The notes under the pieces: generated by a model
Databases searched by the model: none
Seen by the model: the letters and a program-made list of their open reading frames with translations, nothing else
Told to the model about the DNA's origin: nothing
Origin: Allobosea sp.
GTDB lineage: Bacteria > Pseudomonadota > Alphaproteobacteria > Rhizobiales > Beijerinckiaceae
Length of the DNA: 64,000 nt
Direction: 5' to 3'
NCBI RefSeq assembly: GCF_017308015.1
Contig: NZ_JAFKFW010000004.1
Coordinates: 62,001 to 126,000 of the forward strand
Part shown: positions 33,598 to 42,452 of the stretch, one piece after another
How positions within the stretch are numbered: position 1 is the first letter of the stretch
Layout of the letters: each line of letters starts with the position of its first letter
Translations under genes and position numbers: made by a program

Positions 33598-34333
33598 AGA
33601 AGGCCGCGGCCATTCCGAGCCCGATCAGCGTGATGAAGATGCGCAGTGCCAGCATGTTGGTGATGCGCCGTGCCAGATGGGCGCCGATGAAGCCGCCGAA
33701 CGCGCAGGAGGCGCCGAGCACGAGTGCCGAACGCCAGTCGATCAGCCCCGCGATGGAATAGGTCGCGACGGAGACCGCCGACAGGATAGCCGACATCAGG
33801 CTCTTCAGCCCGTTCATCTCATGCAGGTTGGTCAGGCCGACGAAACCGAAGGCCGCGAGCAGCATGATGCCGAGGCCGCCGTTGAAATAGCCGCCATAGA
33901 TCGAGACGGCGAGCAACAGCAGCAGGGCCGGCAGCTTCGGCAGCCCTCCACCGTTTCGCAGCACGCGGCGCACGAGGGCTGGACCTGCGGCGAAGATCAG
34001 GGTCGCGCCGAGCAGTAGCCAGGGCACCAGCGCCGAGAAGGTCTCCTTCGGCGTGACCAGCAGCAGGAGCGCGCCGAGCAACCCGCCGAGCGCGGCCATC
34101 GCGACCGTCCAGGCAAGGCTGATCGGCCCGCTGGCGCGGATGTCCTTCCGAAAGCCCCAGGCGCCGCCGATATAGCCGGGCAGCGCAGAAAGCGTCGCCG
34201 TGGCGTTCGCCATGATCGGTGGCACGCCGATCCAGACCAGCGCCGGGAAGGACAGGAAGGTACCTCCGCCGGCAACGGAATTCAGCGCTCCGGCAGCCAG
34301 GCCTGCGACGACCAGAACGATGTTCGATTCCAT
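33587..34333 (-). CDS. TauE/SafE family permease (sulfite exporter family)
   Basis: 248 aa from the ATG preceded by AGGGGA. Eight or so hydrophobic segments and the two-half family pattern, with GALNSVAGGGTFLSFPALVWIGVPPIMANATATLSALPG in the first half and GGYFNGGLGIMLLAAFGF ... NGLKSLMSAILSAVSVATYSIAG in the second, identify TauE/SafE proteins. Members export sulfite, sulfoacetate or other organic anions or take up small acids. The divergent GntR regulator 87 bp away may control it. No sulfonate degradation genes are visible nearby. Confidence 0.87.
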   Translation of the reverse strand: MESNIVLVVAGLAAGALNSVAGGGTFLSFPALVWIGVPPIMANATATLSALPGYIGGAWGFRKDIRASGPISLAWTVAMAALGGLLGALLLLVTPKETFSALVPWLLLGATLIFAAGPALVRRVLRNGGGLPKLPALLLLLAVSIYGGYFNGGLGIMLLAAFGFVGLTNLHEMNGLKSLMSAILSAVSVATYSIAGLIDWRSALVLGASCAFGGFIGAHLARRITNMLALRIFITLIGLGMAAAFFMA

Positions 34334-34375
34334 GAGATCCCCCTCGGATCGCGGCTGGATTGCCGAAATCGAATA

Positions 34376-34394
34376 GGTCTGCAAATTGGTCTGC
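34376..34394. promoter_or_regulatory. GGTCTGC direct repeat upstream of a GntR gene
   Basis: GGTCTGC occurs at 34376-34382 and 34388-34394, a 12-bp period, in the gap between the divergent TauE/SafE and GntR genes. GGTCTG-type half-sites are common for FCD regulators, so this may be the local operator; the second-half symmetry is poor. Confidence 0.35.
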
Positions 34395-34419
34395 TGGAAA
34401 GCGATGGGTCGATCCCTCG

Positions 34420-35106
34420 ATGACAAGACACAGCACGACTGCAATCCTTGCGCGCCTGAGGGCGGTGATCGACGCGCAGGAGACGACGCCCGGCAGGAGG
34501 CTGCCAGACGAGCGCACTCTGTCGGCGGCTCTGGGCTGTTCGCGCCAGACCTTACGGCAGGCGCTGTTCACGCTCGAAAGCGAGGGGGCGATCTGGCGCC
34601 ATGTTGGGCAGGGCACTTTCGTCGGCCCCCGGCCCGACGGCCACCCGATCCGGGAGGCGTTGCTGCTGCAAGCCACCTCGCCGCTGCAATTGATGCAGGC
34701 GCGCCTGATCATCGAGCCGCCGATCGCGGCCGAGGCGGCGCGCGTGGCGATGCCGTCCGATATCGATCGCCTGAGGCACATCGTAGCGGAGGGCAGGCGG
34801 GCCCGCTCGCGTGCCGAATGTGAAAGGCATGATGCTGCCTTCCATCGCGCCATCGCGGAGATCGCGCGCAATCCGATCCTGCTCGGCCTGCTCGACTATC
34901 TCGCGGGTGCGCGCCGTCGTGTGGCCTGGCAGCAGCAATGGGACCGGACCTATCGCCGGATCGGGGCGTCGGAGTTCACCGGCCTTCACTGCGACCAGCA
35001 CACGGCCGTCATCGATGCGATGGCAGCCCGTAGCGGCTTTCAGAGCGAGGAAGCCATGCGTCGCCACCTCGAGGTCATCGCGCGAGCGATGGAAGCAAGC
35101 GTTTAA
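34420..35106 (+). CDS. GntR family regulator (FadR/FCD type)
   Basis: 228 aa from the ATG at 34420; the open frame begins earlier at a TTG without a ribosome site. Winged helix: RLPDERTLSAALGCSRQTLRQALFTLESEGAIWRHVGQGTFV. FCD domain: LMQARLIIEPPIAAEAARVA, HDAAFHRAIAEIARNPILLGLLDYL, HCDQHTAVIDAMAA. The helix-turn-helix is well conserved. Probable local regulator of the divergent TauE/SafE permease, with an organic acid as effector (inference). Confidence 0.85.
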   Translation: MTRHSTTAILARLRAVIDAQETTPGRRLPDERTLSAALGCSRQTLRQALFTLESEGAIWRHVGQGTFVGPRPDGHPIREALLLQATSPLQLMQARLIIEPPIAAEAARVAMPSDIDRLRHIVAEGRRARSRAECERHDAAFHRAIAEIARNPILLGLLDYLAGARRRVAWQQQWDRTYRRIGASEFTGLHCDQHTAVIDAMAARSGFQSEEAMRRHLEVIARAMEASV

Positions 35107-35246
35107 AGGCAGGCGTTTGGCTGTGCTGCCGCCTGATCCACGTGATATCCCGCAGTTCCGTCAGCCTCGGCCCCCGCAATTTGATCTTCCGCAACGACAA
35201 CCTGCGGCTATCCCCCGATTCTCGTGCAAAATCGGGGGAAGTGGCC

Positions 35247-35621
35247 ATGCCTATCGCGGATACGCTTCGCCAATGGTGGCGCGCAAGAGCGTTCGAGGCT
35301 CTCGACCGAACGACCGTCGCCGAGATGGCCCGGGACAACGCCGTTCCCGAGGCCGATTTCCGCCGGCTCGCCTCCCGTCGCCGGCGCGAGTCAGCGCTGT
35401 TGCGCCGGCTGCTCCAGCGTGTCGGCCTCGATCCTGATCTGCTGAGTCGCAGCCAGGCCGGCGTCATGCGGGACATGACGATCGTTTGTGCCGGGTGCCT
35501 CATGGCGCATCGCTGCCGGCGCGATCTCGACCGGCACGAAGGTCCGCTGCCGCATGGGCGCTATTGCCCGAACGCGGAGACCATCGAGGCGCTGCAACAG
35601 GGCTCGAAGCGGGCATCGTAA
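35247..35621 (+). CDS. DUF6455-like small cysteine-motif protein
   Basis: 124 aa from the ATG preceded by GGGGGAA. An Arg-rich helical N-terminal half (WWRARAFEALDRTTVAEMARDN) is followed by a four-cysteine pattern: IVCAGCLMAHRC ... HGRYCPNAETIEAL. This C-x2-C-x5-C-x(n)-YCPN arrangement is that of DUF6455 proteins, small alphaproteobacterial proteins of unknown function that might bind zinc or iron. No signal peptide. Stand-alone gene between the GntR and YigZ genes. Confidence 0.68.
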   Translation: MPIADTLRQWWRARAFEALDRTTVAEMARDNAVPEADFRRLASRRRRESALLRRLLQRVGLDPDLLSRSQAGVMRDMTIVCAGCLMAHRCRRDLDRHEGPLPHGRYCPNAETIEALQQGSKRAS

Positions 35622-35714
35622 ATGCCGGTCCAGCCCGCTGGGATTCCCGGCCTTGGGCCAGGCCCGCTCGCCCTTTCCGCTGAGCATATCGCGATCCTGA
35701 AACCGGCCTCGCGG

Positions 35715-36311
35715 CTAGTCATTCCAGCCGATCACCGCGCGCCCGCTCGTGAGATCCGTCACTAGCCGTGCGATGTCGTCGGCCTCCGCCTTGGGTACGG
35801 AAACCGACAGCACGGCGCCGGTATCCGTGAAGGCCTGGTCGCTGATCTCTACGCCGGGCAGGGCGCCGAGCCGCGCTCCGACGAGTGCCAGATCGCCGAA
35901 GCCGCAAGTGATCGCGACCGAGAGCGTTTCGATCAGTGGTACCTTCCCGGCCTCGCGCAGGCATTGAGCGGCGCTGCCACCATAGGCCCGGATCAAGCCG
36001 CCGCTACCCAGCAGGATCCCGCCGAACCAGCGCGTGACGACAACTGCGACGCCATCGAGCTCTTGACCGTCGATGGCGGCGAGGATCGGCTTGCCGGCAG
36101 TGCCGCCGGGCTCGCCGTCGTCGTTGAAGCGATAGCGTTGTCCGAGCCGCCAGGCCCAGCAATTGTGATTGGCTGCGGGATCGGACTGCGCGGCGATGAA
36201 ATCCCTGGCTGCCTCCTCGTCGGCAATGGGACCGGCTACCGCGACGAAGCGGCTTCGCTTGATCTCCTGCCGGATTGTCGTGACTCCGACGAGGGTGAGG
36301 CGCGCGACCAT
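35715..36311 (-). CDS. YigZ/IMPACT family protein
   Basis: 198 aa from the ATG at 36311, which matches the usual family N-terminus (VGVTTIRQEIKRSRFVAVAGPI); starts at 36326 and 36392 are less plausible. The N-terminal UPF0029 domain shows HNCWAWRLG, DDGEPGGTAGKPIL and VVVTRWFGGILLGSGGLIRAYGGSA, followed by a small C-terminal DUF1949-like domain (ITCGFGDLALVGARLGALPGVEISD). Bacterial YigZ is a cytoplasmic protein thought to bind translation-related or nucleic-acid ligands; precise function is unsettled. Confidence 0.88.
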   Translation of the reverse strand: MVARLTLVGVTTIRQEIKRSRFVAVAGPIADEEAARDFIAAQSDPAANHNCWAWRLGQRYRFNDDGEPGGTAGKPILAAIDGQELDGVAVVVTRWFGGILLGSGGLIRAYGGSAAQCLREAGKVPLIETLSVAITCGFGDLALVGARLGALPGVEISDQAFTDTGAVLSVSVPKAEADDIARLVTDLTSGRAVIGWND

Positions 36312-36441
36312 GGGTCCGTGTAACATGCCCTGCGCGAGGGGGAACCCGGCTCGACGCAGATGCGGCCAGCCTTGCAGGCCGATATGAGCCATGGCCTGCA
36401 GAAGGCGTCTGGCCTGACTGCCGAGAATCGCGTCTGCTCAC

Positions 36442-36470
36442 CCTGGCCAAGTCTGCTGGTCCTGGCCAAG
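36442..36470. repeat. CCTGGCCAAG direct repeat upstream of the acyl-CoA synthetase
   Basis: CCTGGCCAAG occurs at 36442-36451 and 36461-36470, a 19-bp period, just upstream of the start at 36488. The TGGCCA core is self-complementary. Possible operator; no known regulator can be assigned. Confidence 0.3.
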
Positions 36471-36487
36471 ACGGAAACGACCGACCG

Positions 36488-39064
36488 ATGACGCTCGCCC
36501 TGCTCAGACGCGCCCTTGAACCCATGACCGTGACGGCCATTGCCGGCTCGCCCGAAACCGATGCGCTGGTAGCGCAAATCCGCTCGGGGCCGTATCGCGG
36601 CACGCTCACGCTGCTTCCCGACGGGAACGCTCTTGCCCCGCTGCAGCCTTCCGACCTGCTCATCGCCCCGGCCGTGGTCGCGGAGCAGGTCCTGACCGCT
36701 GCAGCAGGGCGCGGTTGTGCCGGGCTTCTCGTGCCCGATGGGGCTGCAGCCGATGCCGGGCGGCTAAGGAGTGCCGCGCGGGCCGCTGGCCTGCGCCTGC
36801 TCGGGCCATCCTCGCTCGGTATTGCCGCGCCGCGTCTTGGTCTCAATGCCACGGTCGTCCCCGTGCATCTGGCGGCTGGGTCGCTCGCCCTCGTTGCCCA
36901 ATCCAATTCGGTGGCGGCCGGAATCCTGGCCTGGGCGGGCAGGCGCGGGATCGGCTTTGCGGGGGCCGTCGCTCTGGGGGAGGGCGCCGATGTCGATATC
37001 GCCGACTGCCTCGATTATTTCGGCACGGATCCCTCGACCCGCACGATCCTGCTGGCGATCGACGATGTCGCCGATGCCGCGCGCTTCCTTTCATCAGCGC
37101 GTGCTGCCGCACGGCTCAAGCCGGTGCTGGTCCTGAAGCCGCCGCGTTACGAGCCACCCTGGCCCGCGCTGACGCATTCGGCCTTGATCGTAACCAGCGA
37201 CGCCGCGCATGAGGCTGCCTTCCACCGGGCCGGCCTGCTGCGGGTCAGCGATCTCGACGAGCTGTTCGCGGCGGCCGAGACGTTGGGACGGGCGCGTGCC
37301 GCCGATGCCGGCCGGCTTGCGATCGTCAGCAATGGCGAGGGTCTTGCGGCGCTTGCAGCCGCGCGGCTGCGGCAGGCGAGCGGCGTGGACCGGCAGCCGC
37401 GGAATCCCGTGATCGTTCGAACGGCGCAGGATTATCACGAAGCGGTCGGTCGCCTGCTGGCGGAGAGCGATGTCGATGCCGTGCTGGCGCTCAACGCCCC
37501 GCTTGCGCCGGATGATTCCGCCGATTGCGCGCGTGCCCTGGCCGAGGCCCGCTCGGAAGCGCCCGCGGGCAAGCCGGTTCTGGCGGTCTGGGTTGGCGGC
37601 GGCGAAGAGATGGCGGGAATTTTCGCGGCTGCCGGCATTCCTTCTTTCGCGACGGAACAGGAAGCAATCCTCGGCTTCCAGCATCTCACGCGGCATGCGA
37701 GCTTGCTCAAGGAGTTGATGGCGACGCCGCCCGTGCTCGACGCGGCCGATCGGCCGGACATCGCGGCCGCCGCCGCGCTCGTCGAGCGGGCAATCGCGCA
37801 GGGGCGCGCCTGGCTCGAACCGGACGAGGTCGCACAATTGCTGACGCTGTTCCGGATTCCGGCGCTGGGTTTCGTCATAGCGACGGATGCCGCAGCAGCG
37901 GTCGAAGCGTCCAGGGCACAGTTCGCGGCGGGCCGCACCGTTGCCCTCAAAATCGTCTCGCCCGACATCGCGCACAAGTCTGATGTCGGCGGCGTCGTGC
38001 TCGATCTCGCCAATGAAGAGGCTGTTCTGAAGGCTGCCGGCCGGATGGCCGAGCGCTTGCGACAACAATGCCCCGAGGCGCGATTGACGGGCTTCATGGT
38101 GCAACCGATGGCGCATCGCGCCAAGGCTCGCGAGCTGATCGCCGGCTTTTCCGTCGATCCCTGCTTCGGGCCGGTCGTCGTCTTCGGACGTGGTGGTACG
38201 GCCGCCGAACTCATCGCCGATACGCATGTCGCACTGCCGCCGCTCGATCTCGCCTCCGCCGAGAATCTGATCGGCAGGACGCGGGTCTCCCGTATCCTGG
38301 CAGCATATCGCGATGTGCCTGCAGCGGACCGGCGCGCGATCGCCGCCGTCCTGGTGGCGCTCGGCAACATCGCTTCGGCGCTTCCGCAGATCCGCGCACT
38401 CGACCTCAATCCGATCCTCGCCGATGCCAACGGTGCTGTTGCGGTGGATGCGCGCGTCGTGCTGGAACCGGATCCGACGCGGCGACGCCGGCCTGCGATC
38501 CGGCCCTATCCCGACGACTGGACCCTGCAACTCGCACTTGGCGAGCGGCTTTTCCTGATCCGCCCGATGAAGCCGGAAGACGAATTGCTGATCGGGGCGA
38601 TGCTGGCCCGGGTCACGGCGGAGGACCTGCGTTTGCGCTTCTTCGCGCCGCTGAAGTCGTTCAGTCACGCTTTTCTCGCACGCTTGACCCAGCTCGATTA
38701 TGCGCGGGAGATGGCCTTCATCGCCATCGAGGACGGTAGCGGGAATGCGGCTGGAGCCGTTCGCCTGCATGCCGACCCCGGCCATATCGAAGCCGAATAT
38801 GCGATCCTGCTGCGCTCCGACCTCAAGGGCATAGGGCTCGGCCGCGCGCTGATGGAGCTGATCATCGACTGGGCCAGGGCGGAGACGCTGCAGCGCGTCC
38901 ATAGTCAGGTCCTGGCGGAAAACGGCCCTATGCTGGCGCTCTGCCGCGACCTGGGCTTCGAGATCACGCTGGATCCCGATGATATTTCCGTCAGGCGCGT
39001 CGCGCTCGACCTGACAGGCGCCGGCAGCAAAGGGCCGATCAAGCGCCGGTTGCGACGCGGATAG
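36488..39064 (+). CDS. ADP-forming acyl-CoA synthetase with C-terminal GNAT domain
   Basis: 858 aa. Order of domains: degenerate CoA-binding domain (about 1-110), succinyl-CoA-ligase-like alpha part (about 120-290; THSALIVTSDAAHEAAFHRAGLLRVSDLDELF, where the His of THSA is the likely phospho-His), linker/flavodoxin-like part (about 300-420), ATP-grasp domain (about 445-670; VALKIVSPDIAHKSDVGGVVLDL, VVFGRGGTAAEL, DLNPILAD) and a GNAT acetyltransferase (about 690-845; LKGIGLGRALMELIIDWA). This is the Pat/YfiQ arrangement, found in protein lysine acetyltransferases, but also in functional acetate/propionate-CoA ligases. The N-terminal glycine-rich CoA loop is weakly preserved (TAIAGSPETDA), favouring a regulatory acetyltransferase role. 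Stand-alone gene. Confidence 0.83.
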   Translation: MTLALLRRALEPMTVTAIAGSPETDALVAQIRSGPYRGTLTLLPDGNALAPLQPSDLLIAPAVVAEQVLTAAAGRGCAGLLVPDGAAADAGRLRSAARAAGLRLLGPSSLGIAAPRLGLNATVVPVHLAAGSLALVAQSNSVAAGILAWAGRRGIGFAGAVALGEGADVDIADCLDYFGTDPSTRTILLAIDDVADAARFLSSARAAARLKPVLVLKPPRYEPPWPALTHSALIVTSDAAHEAAFHRAGLLRVSDLDELFAAAETLGRARAADAGRLAIVSNGEGLAALAAARLRQASGVDRQPRNPVIVRTAQDYHEAVGRLLAESDVDAVLALNAPLAPDDSADCARALAEARSEAPAGKPVLAVWVGGGEEMAGIFAAAGIPSFATEQEAILGFQHLTRHASLLKELMATPPVLDAADRPDIAAAAALVERAIAQGRAWLEPDEVAQLLTLFRIPALGFVIATDAAAAVEASRAQFAAGRTVALKIVSPDIAHKSDVGGVVLDLANEEAVLKAAGRMAERLRQQCPEARLTGFMVQPMAHRAKARELIAGFSVDPCFGPVVVFGRGGTAAELIADTHVALPPLDLASAENLIGRTRVSRILAAYRDVPAADRRAIAAVLVALGNIASALPQIRALDLNPILADANGAVAVDARVVLEPDPTRRRRPAIRPYPDDWTLQLALGERLFLIRPMKPEDELLIGAMLARVTAEDLRLRFFAPLKSFSHAFLARLTQLDYAREMAFIAIEDGSGNAAGAVRLHADPGHIEAEYAILLRSDLKGIGLGRALMELIIDWARAETLQRVHSQVLAENGPMLALCRDLGFEITLDPDDISVRRVALDLTGAGSKGPIKRRLRRG

Positions 39065-39460
39065 CCAGCATCGAGCTCGGCCCATGCAGCAGCTCCGGCT
39101 CCATGACGGGCTTTTGGGGCGCTGCGCGATCAGTCGTCCGATCCGCGCGGCCCCGGATACTCTTGTCGCAGGTGCTGAACTCCGCTGCTCCGCCTCGGCT
39201 GAAGCCAGCTCGCCCGCCCGCCCCGCATATGCCGGGGAGGACATCGACGCCGAACGGCATCCCGGCGCCAGTCCTTCGCTGGCGCGTGACACGCGGATTG
39301 AGGACTTATGGATGTCGCGTGTGAAGTCCGAAGAGGGAGGCCGCAAGGCAGGGCCGGCCATCGATCGAGCATCCTGCGGGGGCGCTGCCTCGCGTTCCAG
39401 CCCGGCTCTGGCCGGCAGCGAGGCTATTCTTGCGATCGAAACCTATCCCGGCTCGATACT
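39065..39460. other. Intergenic stretch without recognised gene
   Basis: About 400 bp between the convergent acyl-CoA synthetase and porin genes. Short open frames on both strands have no recognisable motif or ribosome site. I see no tRNA, hairpin with T-run, or repeat in it. Confidence 0.4.
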
Positions 39461-40744
39461 CTAGAAAGTCCGCTCCACGAAGAGCTGTGCCGAGCTTTGT
39501 CGACCCGAAAGGCTCGCCGCACGGGCATTCGCAGCGATGTCGAGCTTCTGCCAGGCCACGGAACCCTCGAGGCCGAGGCGCAATCCATCGACAGGTGACC
39601 AGATCAGGTTGGCCGCCACGCGGTCGATCTGGATCCGGCCCGCCAGCCCGGACGGATTCGGAATGGAGAGCCGGTAACGGCTGAGATAGGCATTGCTCGA
39701 CCAGTCGTCCGTCCATTCGCGTCCGAGCGAGATCACGCCGGACCAGCCGCGCGTCGTCAGGTCACCGGTCAGGGCCGAGAAAGCCGTGCGCTGATCCAGC
39801 CTGGAGCCGATATAGGGGGCTGCGTCGATGGCGCCGGCAAGCTGGGCCGTCAGCGTCATCGACCGCCCCAGGAGGTTCCTCTCCCAGGTGGCGCCGAGGA
39901 TGCCCGCCCGGCCGAGGCGGGACGAACCGCCGGCGCCCGGTACATCCCGCAACGCGACCGCGCCGTGAAGCGTCAGCCCATCCTGCTCGTAGAGAAGACG
40001 TGCTACTCCGTCGGGTAAGCGGGTTCCCGTTGCCGGCAACACCGTGCGCCGGTCGGCTGCGGCGTCTTCGGCTGACAGCGACAGACTGAACTGCTCGGTC
40101 AAGTGCCGCTCATAGCCGATCAGCGCGACGGTGCGGCTCGGAATCCGGCCGATGAAGGCGAAGTCACCACCGGTCCAGAAGTCGAAGCGCGAGCCCGTCA
40201 GCCCGAATGCGAACGCCCCGAAGGTGACGCTGGCCTCGTTCATGGCGAGCTCGCTGCCGCCCTCGCTGGTCGAGTCCACGGAGAACTCGAACGCGGTCGC
40301 GAGATACCGGCCGTCGGCAAGCGTCTGTCCGGTCTCAAGGCGGAATGTCGAACTCAGCGGGAAGCTTCCGGAACTTTGTGGCACCTGTCCGGTTGCCAGC
40401 GCCACTGCATTCGCCTTGTAGTCGTCGCGCTGGAAACCGGCATTGACCGTTCCCGATATCGCGATGCAGGTGTTGGAGAGGGGCGAGATGAAGCCGCGTG
40501 GGCCGTCGTTCGCCTCGCCCTCCTCCTCGTCGTCATCGTCGCTTGCCGTGGCGGTTTTGGACGCCAGAGGAGCGGCAAACAGCGGCAGCGGATCGGGAGG
40601 AGCGATCGTGCAGTTGCGCAGGAACTGGGGCGGCCGGCTCGCCGCTTGCGCGGTGGGACCCGTGAACACGGCGATGCAGAGGGCAGCCAGCGCAACCAGC
40701 GGCGCGCCATGGTCGCCAAACGCTATGCGTTCCCCGCTGGCCAT
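39461..40744 (-). CDS. Outer-membrane porin-like beta-barrel protein
   Basis: 427 aa. A long signal region (GAPLVALAALCIAVFTGPTAQAAS) precedes an acidic Asp/Glu segment (about residues 65-85) and then CIAISGTVNAGFQRDD, which resembles the first strand of alphaproteobacterial porins (Porin_2 type, C-I-x-I-x-G). Alternating polar/aromatic strands run to the end, and the last residue is Phe (LFVERTF), the usual BAM-recognition end. The acidic insert is unusual. Expected to lie in the outer membrane as a diffusion or substrate-selective channel. The gene follows the AapJ-like gene by 12 bp on the same strand, suggesting co-transcription. Confidence 0.7.
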   Translation of the reverse strand: MASGERIAFGDHGAPLVALAALCIAVFTGPTAQAASRPPQFLRNCTIAPPDPLPLFAAPLASKTATASDDDDEEEGEANDGPRGFISPLSNTCIAISGTVNAGFQRDDYKANAVALATGQVPQSSGSFPLSSTFRLETGQTLADGRYLATAFEFSVDSTSEGGSELAMNEASVTFGAFAFGLTGSRFDFWTGGDFAFIGRIPSRTVALIGYERHLTEQFSLSLSAEDAAADRRTVLPATGTRLPDGVARLLYEQDGLTLHGAVALRDVPGAGGSSRLGRAGILGATWERNLLGRSMTLTAQLAGAIDAAPYIGSRLDQRTAFSALTGDLTTRGWSGVISLGREWTDDWSSNAYLSRYRLSIPNPSGLAGRIQIDRVAANLIWSPVDGLRLGLEGSVAWQKLDIAANARAASLSGRQSSAQLFVERTF

Positions 40745-40756
40745 GGCGCGCGCATG

Positions 40757-41782
40757 CTAACGCAGCGGCGGCGCATACAGCACGCCGCCCATGCTCCAGA
40801 GCTGGTTGAGGCCGCGCGGGATGCCGAGCTTCGAGCCCGTTCCGAGATTGCGTTCATAGATCTCGGCATAGCTTCCCCCGGCTTTGACCGCCTGGATCGC
40901 CCAGTCCGTATCGAGGCCGAGCGCCTTGCCGAAACCGCCCTCGGCTCCGCTGAAGCGGCGCACATCCGGCTTCGCGGACTTGAGCGCCTCGCCGAGATTG
41001 GTGCTGGAGATGCCGAGTTCCTCGGCGTTGACCAGCGCGAAATTGACCCATTTCACCACGGTGAACCAGGGGAAGTCGTCGCTGCGCACCACCGGCCCGA
41101 GCGGCTCCTTCGAGATCACGTCGGGTAGCACGATCGCCTCGGCCGGCTTGGCCAGCCGGAACCGGTCGCCATGCAGCGCCGACTGGTCGCGGGTCAGCAC
41201 GTCGCACTGCCCGCCCTCGAAGGCTGCGAAGGCTTCCGCCGCGCTGGGGTAGACCTTCTCCTCATAGGTCATGGAGTTGGCCTTGAAGAAGTCGGAGAGA
41301 TTGAGCTGGGTCGTGGTACCGGCCTCGACGCAGATCTTCGCCTTGTCGAGCGAGAGGGCAGTATCGATCTTGAGCGAACGCTTCGCCAGGAAGCCCTGGC
41401 CGTCGTGATACGAGACGCCGGCGAAAGCGAGCCCGAGTTCGGCCTCGCGGCCCAGTGTCCAGGTCGAATTGCGCGCCAGCAGATCGACCTTGCCGTCCTT
41501 CAGCGCGTCGAAGCGCTGACTCGCCGACAGCGGCAGGAAGTCGACCTTGCCTGCATCGCCAAGCACGGCCGCCGCAACGGCGCGGCAGAAATCGACATCG
41601 AAGCCGCGCCAGTTGCCTTGTGCATCCTTCTCCGAGAAACCGGTCACGCCCTCGCTGACGCCGCATTGCAGCGTGCCGCGCTGCTTCACGGTATCGAGCG
41701 TGCCGGCACCGGCCGGAAGGACAAGGCCGGCGAGAGCCGCGAGGCTGAGACCGCTGCGGCGAATCCAGGAAGCTTTCGACAT
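40757..41782 (-). CDS. aapJ: General L-amino-acid ABC transporter binding protein, AapJ-like
   Basis: 341 aa from the ATG at 41782 with GGAAACC upstream. Signal peptide: IRRSGLSLAALAGLVLPAGAG. The mature protein begins TLDTVKQRGTLQCGVSEGVTGFSEKDAQGNWRGFDVDFCRAVAAAVLGD, followed by LLARNSTWTLGREAELGLAFAGVSYHDGQGFL and RWFSGAEGGFG-like and WAIQAVKAGGSYAEIYERNLG segments, diagnostic of AapJ/BztA. It delivers a broad range of L-amino acids to an AapQMP-type permease. No aapQMP genes are present beside it, so this is an orphan binding protein sharing a transcript with a porin gene, and the permease must be elsewhere. Confidence 0.85.
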   Translation of the reverse strand: MSKASWIRRSGLSLAALAGLVLPAGAGTLDTVKQRGTLQCGVSEGVTGFSEKDAQGNWRGFDVDFCRAVAAAVLGDAGKVDFLPLSASQRFDALKDGKVDLLARNSTWTLGREAELGLAFAGVSYHDGQGFLAKRSLKIDTALSLDKAKICVEAGTTTQLNLSDFFKANSMTYEEKVYPSAAEAFAAFEGGQCDVLTRDQSALHGDRFRLAKPAEAIVLPDVISKEPLGPVVRSDDFPWFTVVKWVNFALVNAEELGISSTNLGEALKSAKPDVRRFSGAEGGFGKALGLDTDWAIQAVKAGGSYAEIYERNLGTGSKLGIPRGLNQLWSMGGVLYAPPLR

Positions 41783-41826
41783 GTCTGCAGGTTTCCTTTG
41801 CGGATCGGCGGAGCCGGCGCGGCCGC

Positions 41827-42438
41827 TCACAGCGTTGCCTTGTGACGGATGATGACCTTGGTTCCGACCGGCACGCGGTCGTAGAGATCGGCGACGTCGC
41901 CATTGGCGAGCCTGAAACAGCCCGATGAAATCGCCTGGCCGATCGTCTCCGGCTGGTTGGTGCCGTGGATACGGAAGACGGTCGAGCCGAGATAGAGCGC
42001 GCGGGCGCCCATAGGGTTGCCTGGGCCACCAGCCATGAAACGCGGCAGATAGGGCTGGCGCTGCAACATCTCCGGCGGTGGGCGCCAGTCCGGCCACTCG
42101 GCCTTGCGGCTGACCTGGACCTGGCCGGACCAGGTGAAGCCCTCGCGCCCGACGCCGATGCCGTAACGCAGGGCCCGACCGTTGCCCTGTACCACATAGA
42201 GGAAACGCTCGGCCGAATGGATCACCACCGTGCCCGGCGCCTCGTTCGAGCGGAAGAGCACCATCTGGCGGGCGTAGGGCCCGTCTGTGATCGTCGCTTC
42301 CGCGGTCGAGACACGGCCCGGCTCGTCGCCGACATCCATCGTCTCCTGGATCGCGGCCGGCGGGCGCGGCTGCGCCACGGCCATGCCCGGCAAGGCGAGC
42401 AACGCCGCGAGCAGACCCGTGCGGATTCCGTGATTCAT
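41827..42438 (-). CDS. L,D-transpeptidase (YkuD domain)
   Basis: 203 aa from the ATG preceded by GGAGGCGATGAG. Signal peptide MNHGIRTGLLAALLALPGMAVAQ. The YkuD catalytic motif is intact: His158 in RIHGTNQPETIGQAISSGCFRLAN with the nucleophile Cys174. Upstream segments VVIHSAERFLYVVQGNGRALRYGIGVGREGFTWSG are typical of the ErfK/YbiS/YcfS group. It forms 3-3 cross-links in peptidoglycan or attaches proteins to it in the periplasm. The lipoprotein gene lies 14 bp upstream on the same strand, so both are likely co-transcribed. Confidence 0.9.
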   Translation of the reverse strand: MNHGIRTGLLAALLALPGMAVAQPRPPAAIQETMDVGDEPGRVSTAEATITDGPYARQMVLFRSNEAPGTVVIHSAERFLYVVQGNGRALRYGIGVGREGFTWSGQVQVSRKAEWPDWRPPPEMLQRQPYLPRFMAGGPGNPMGARALYLGSTVFRIHGTNQPETIGQAISSGCFRLANGDVADLYDRVPVGTKVIIRHKATL

Positions 42439-42452
42439 CTCATCGCCTCCGT

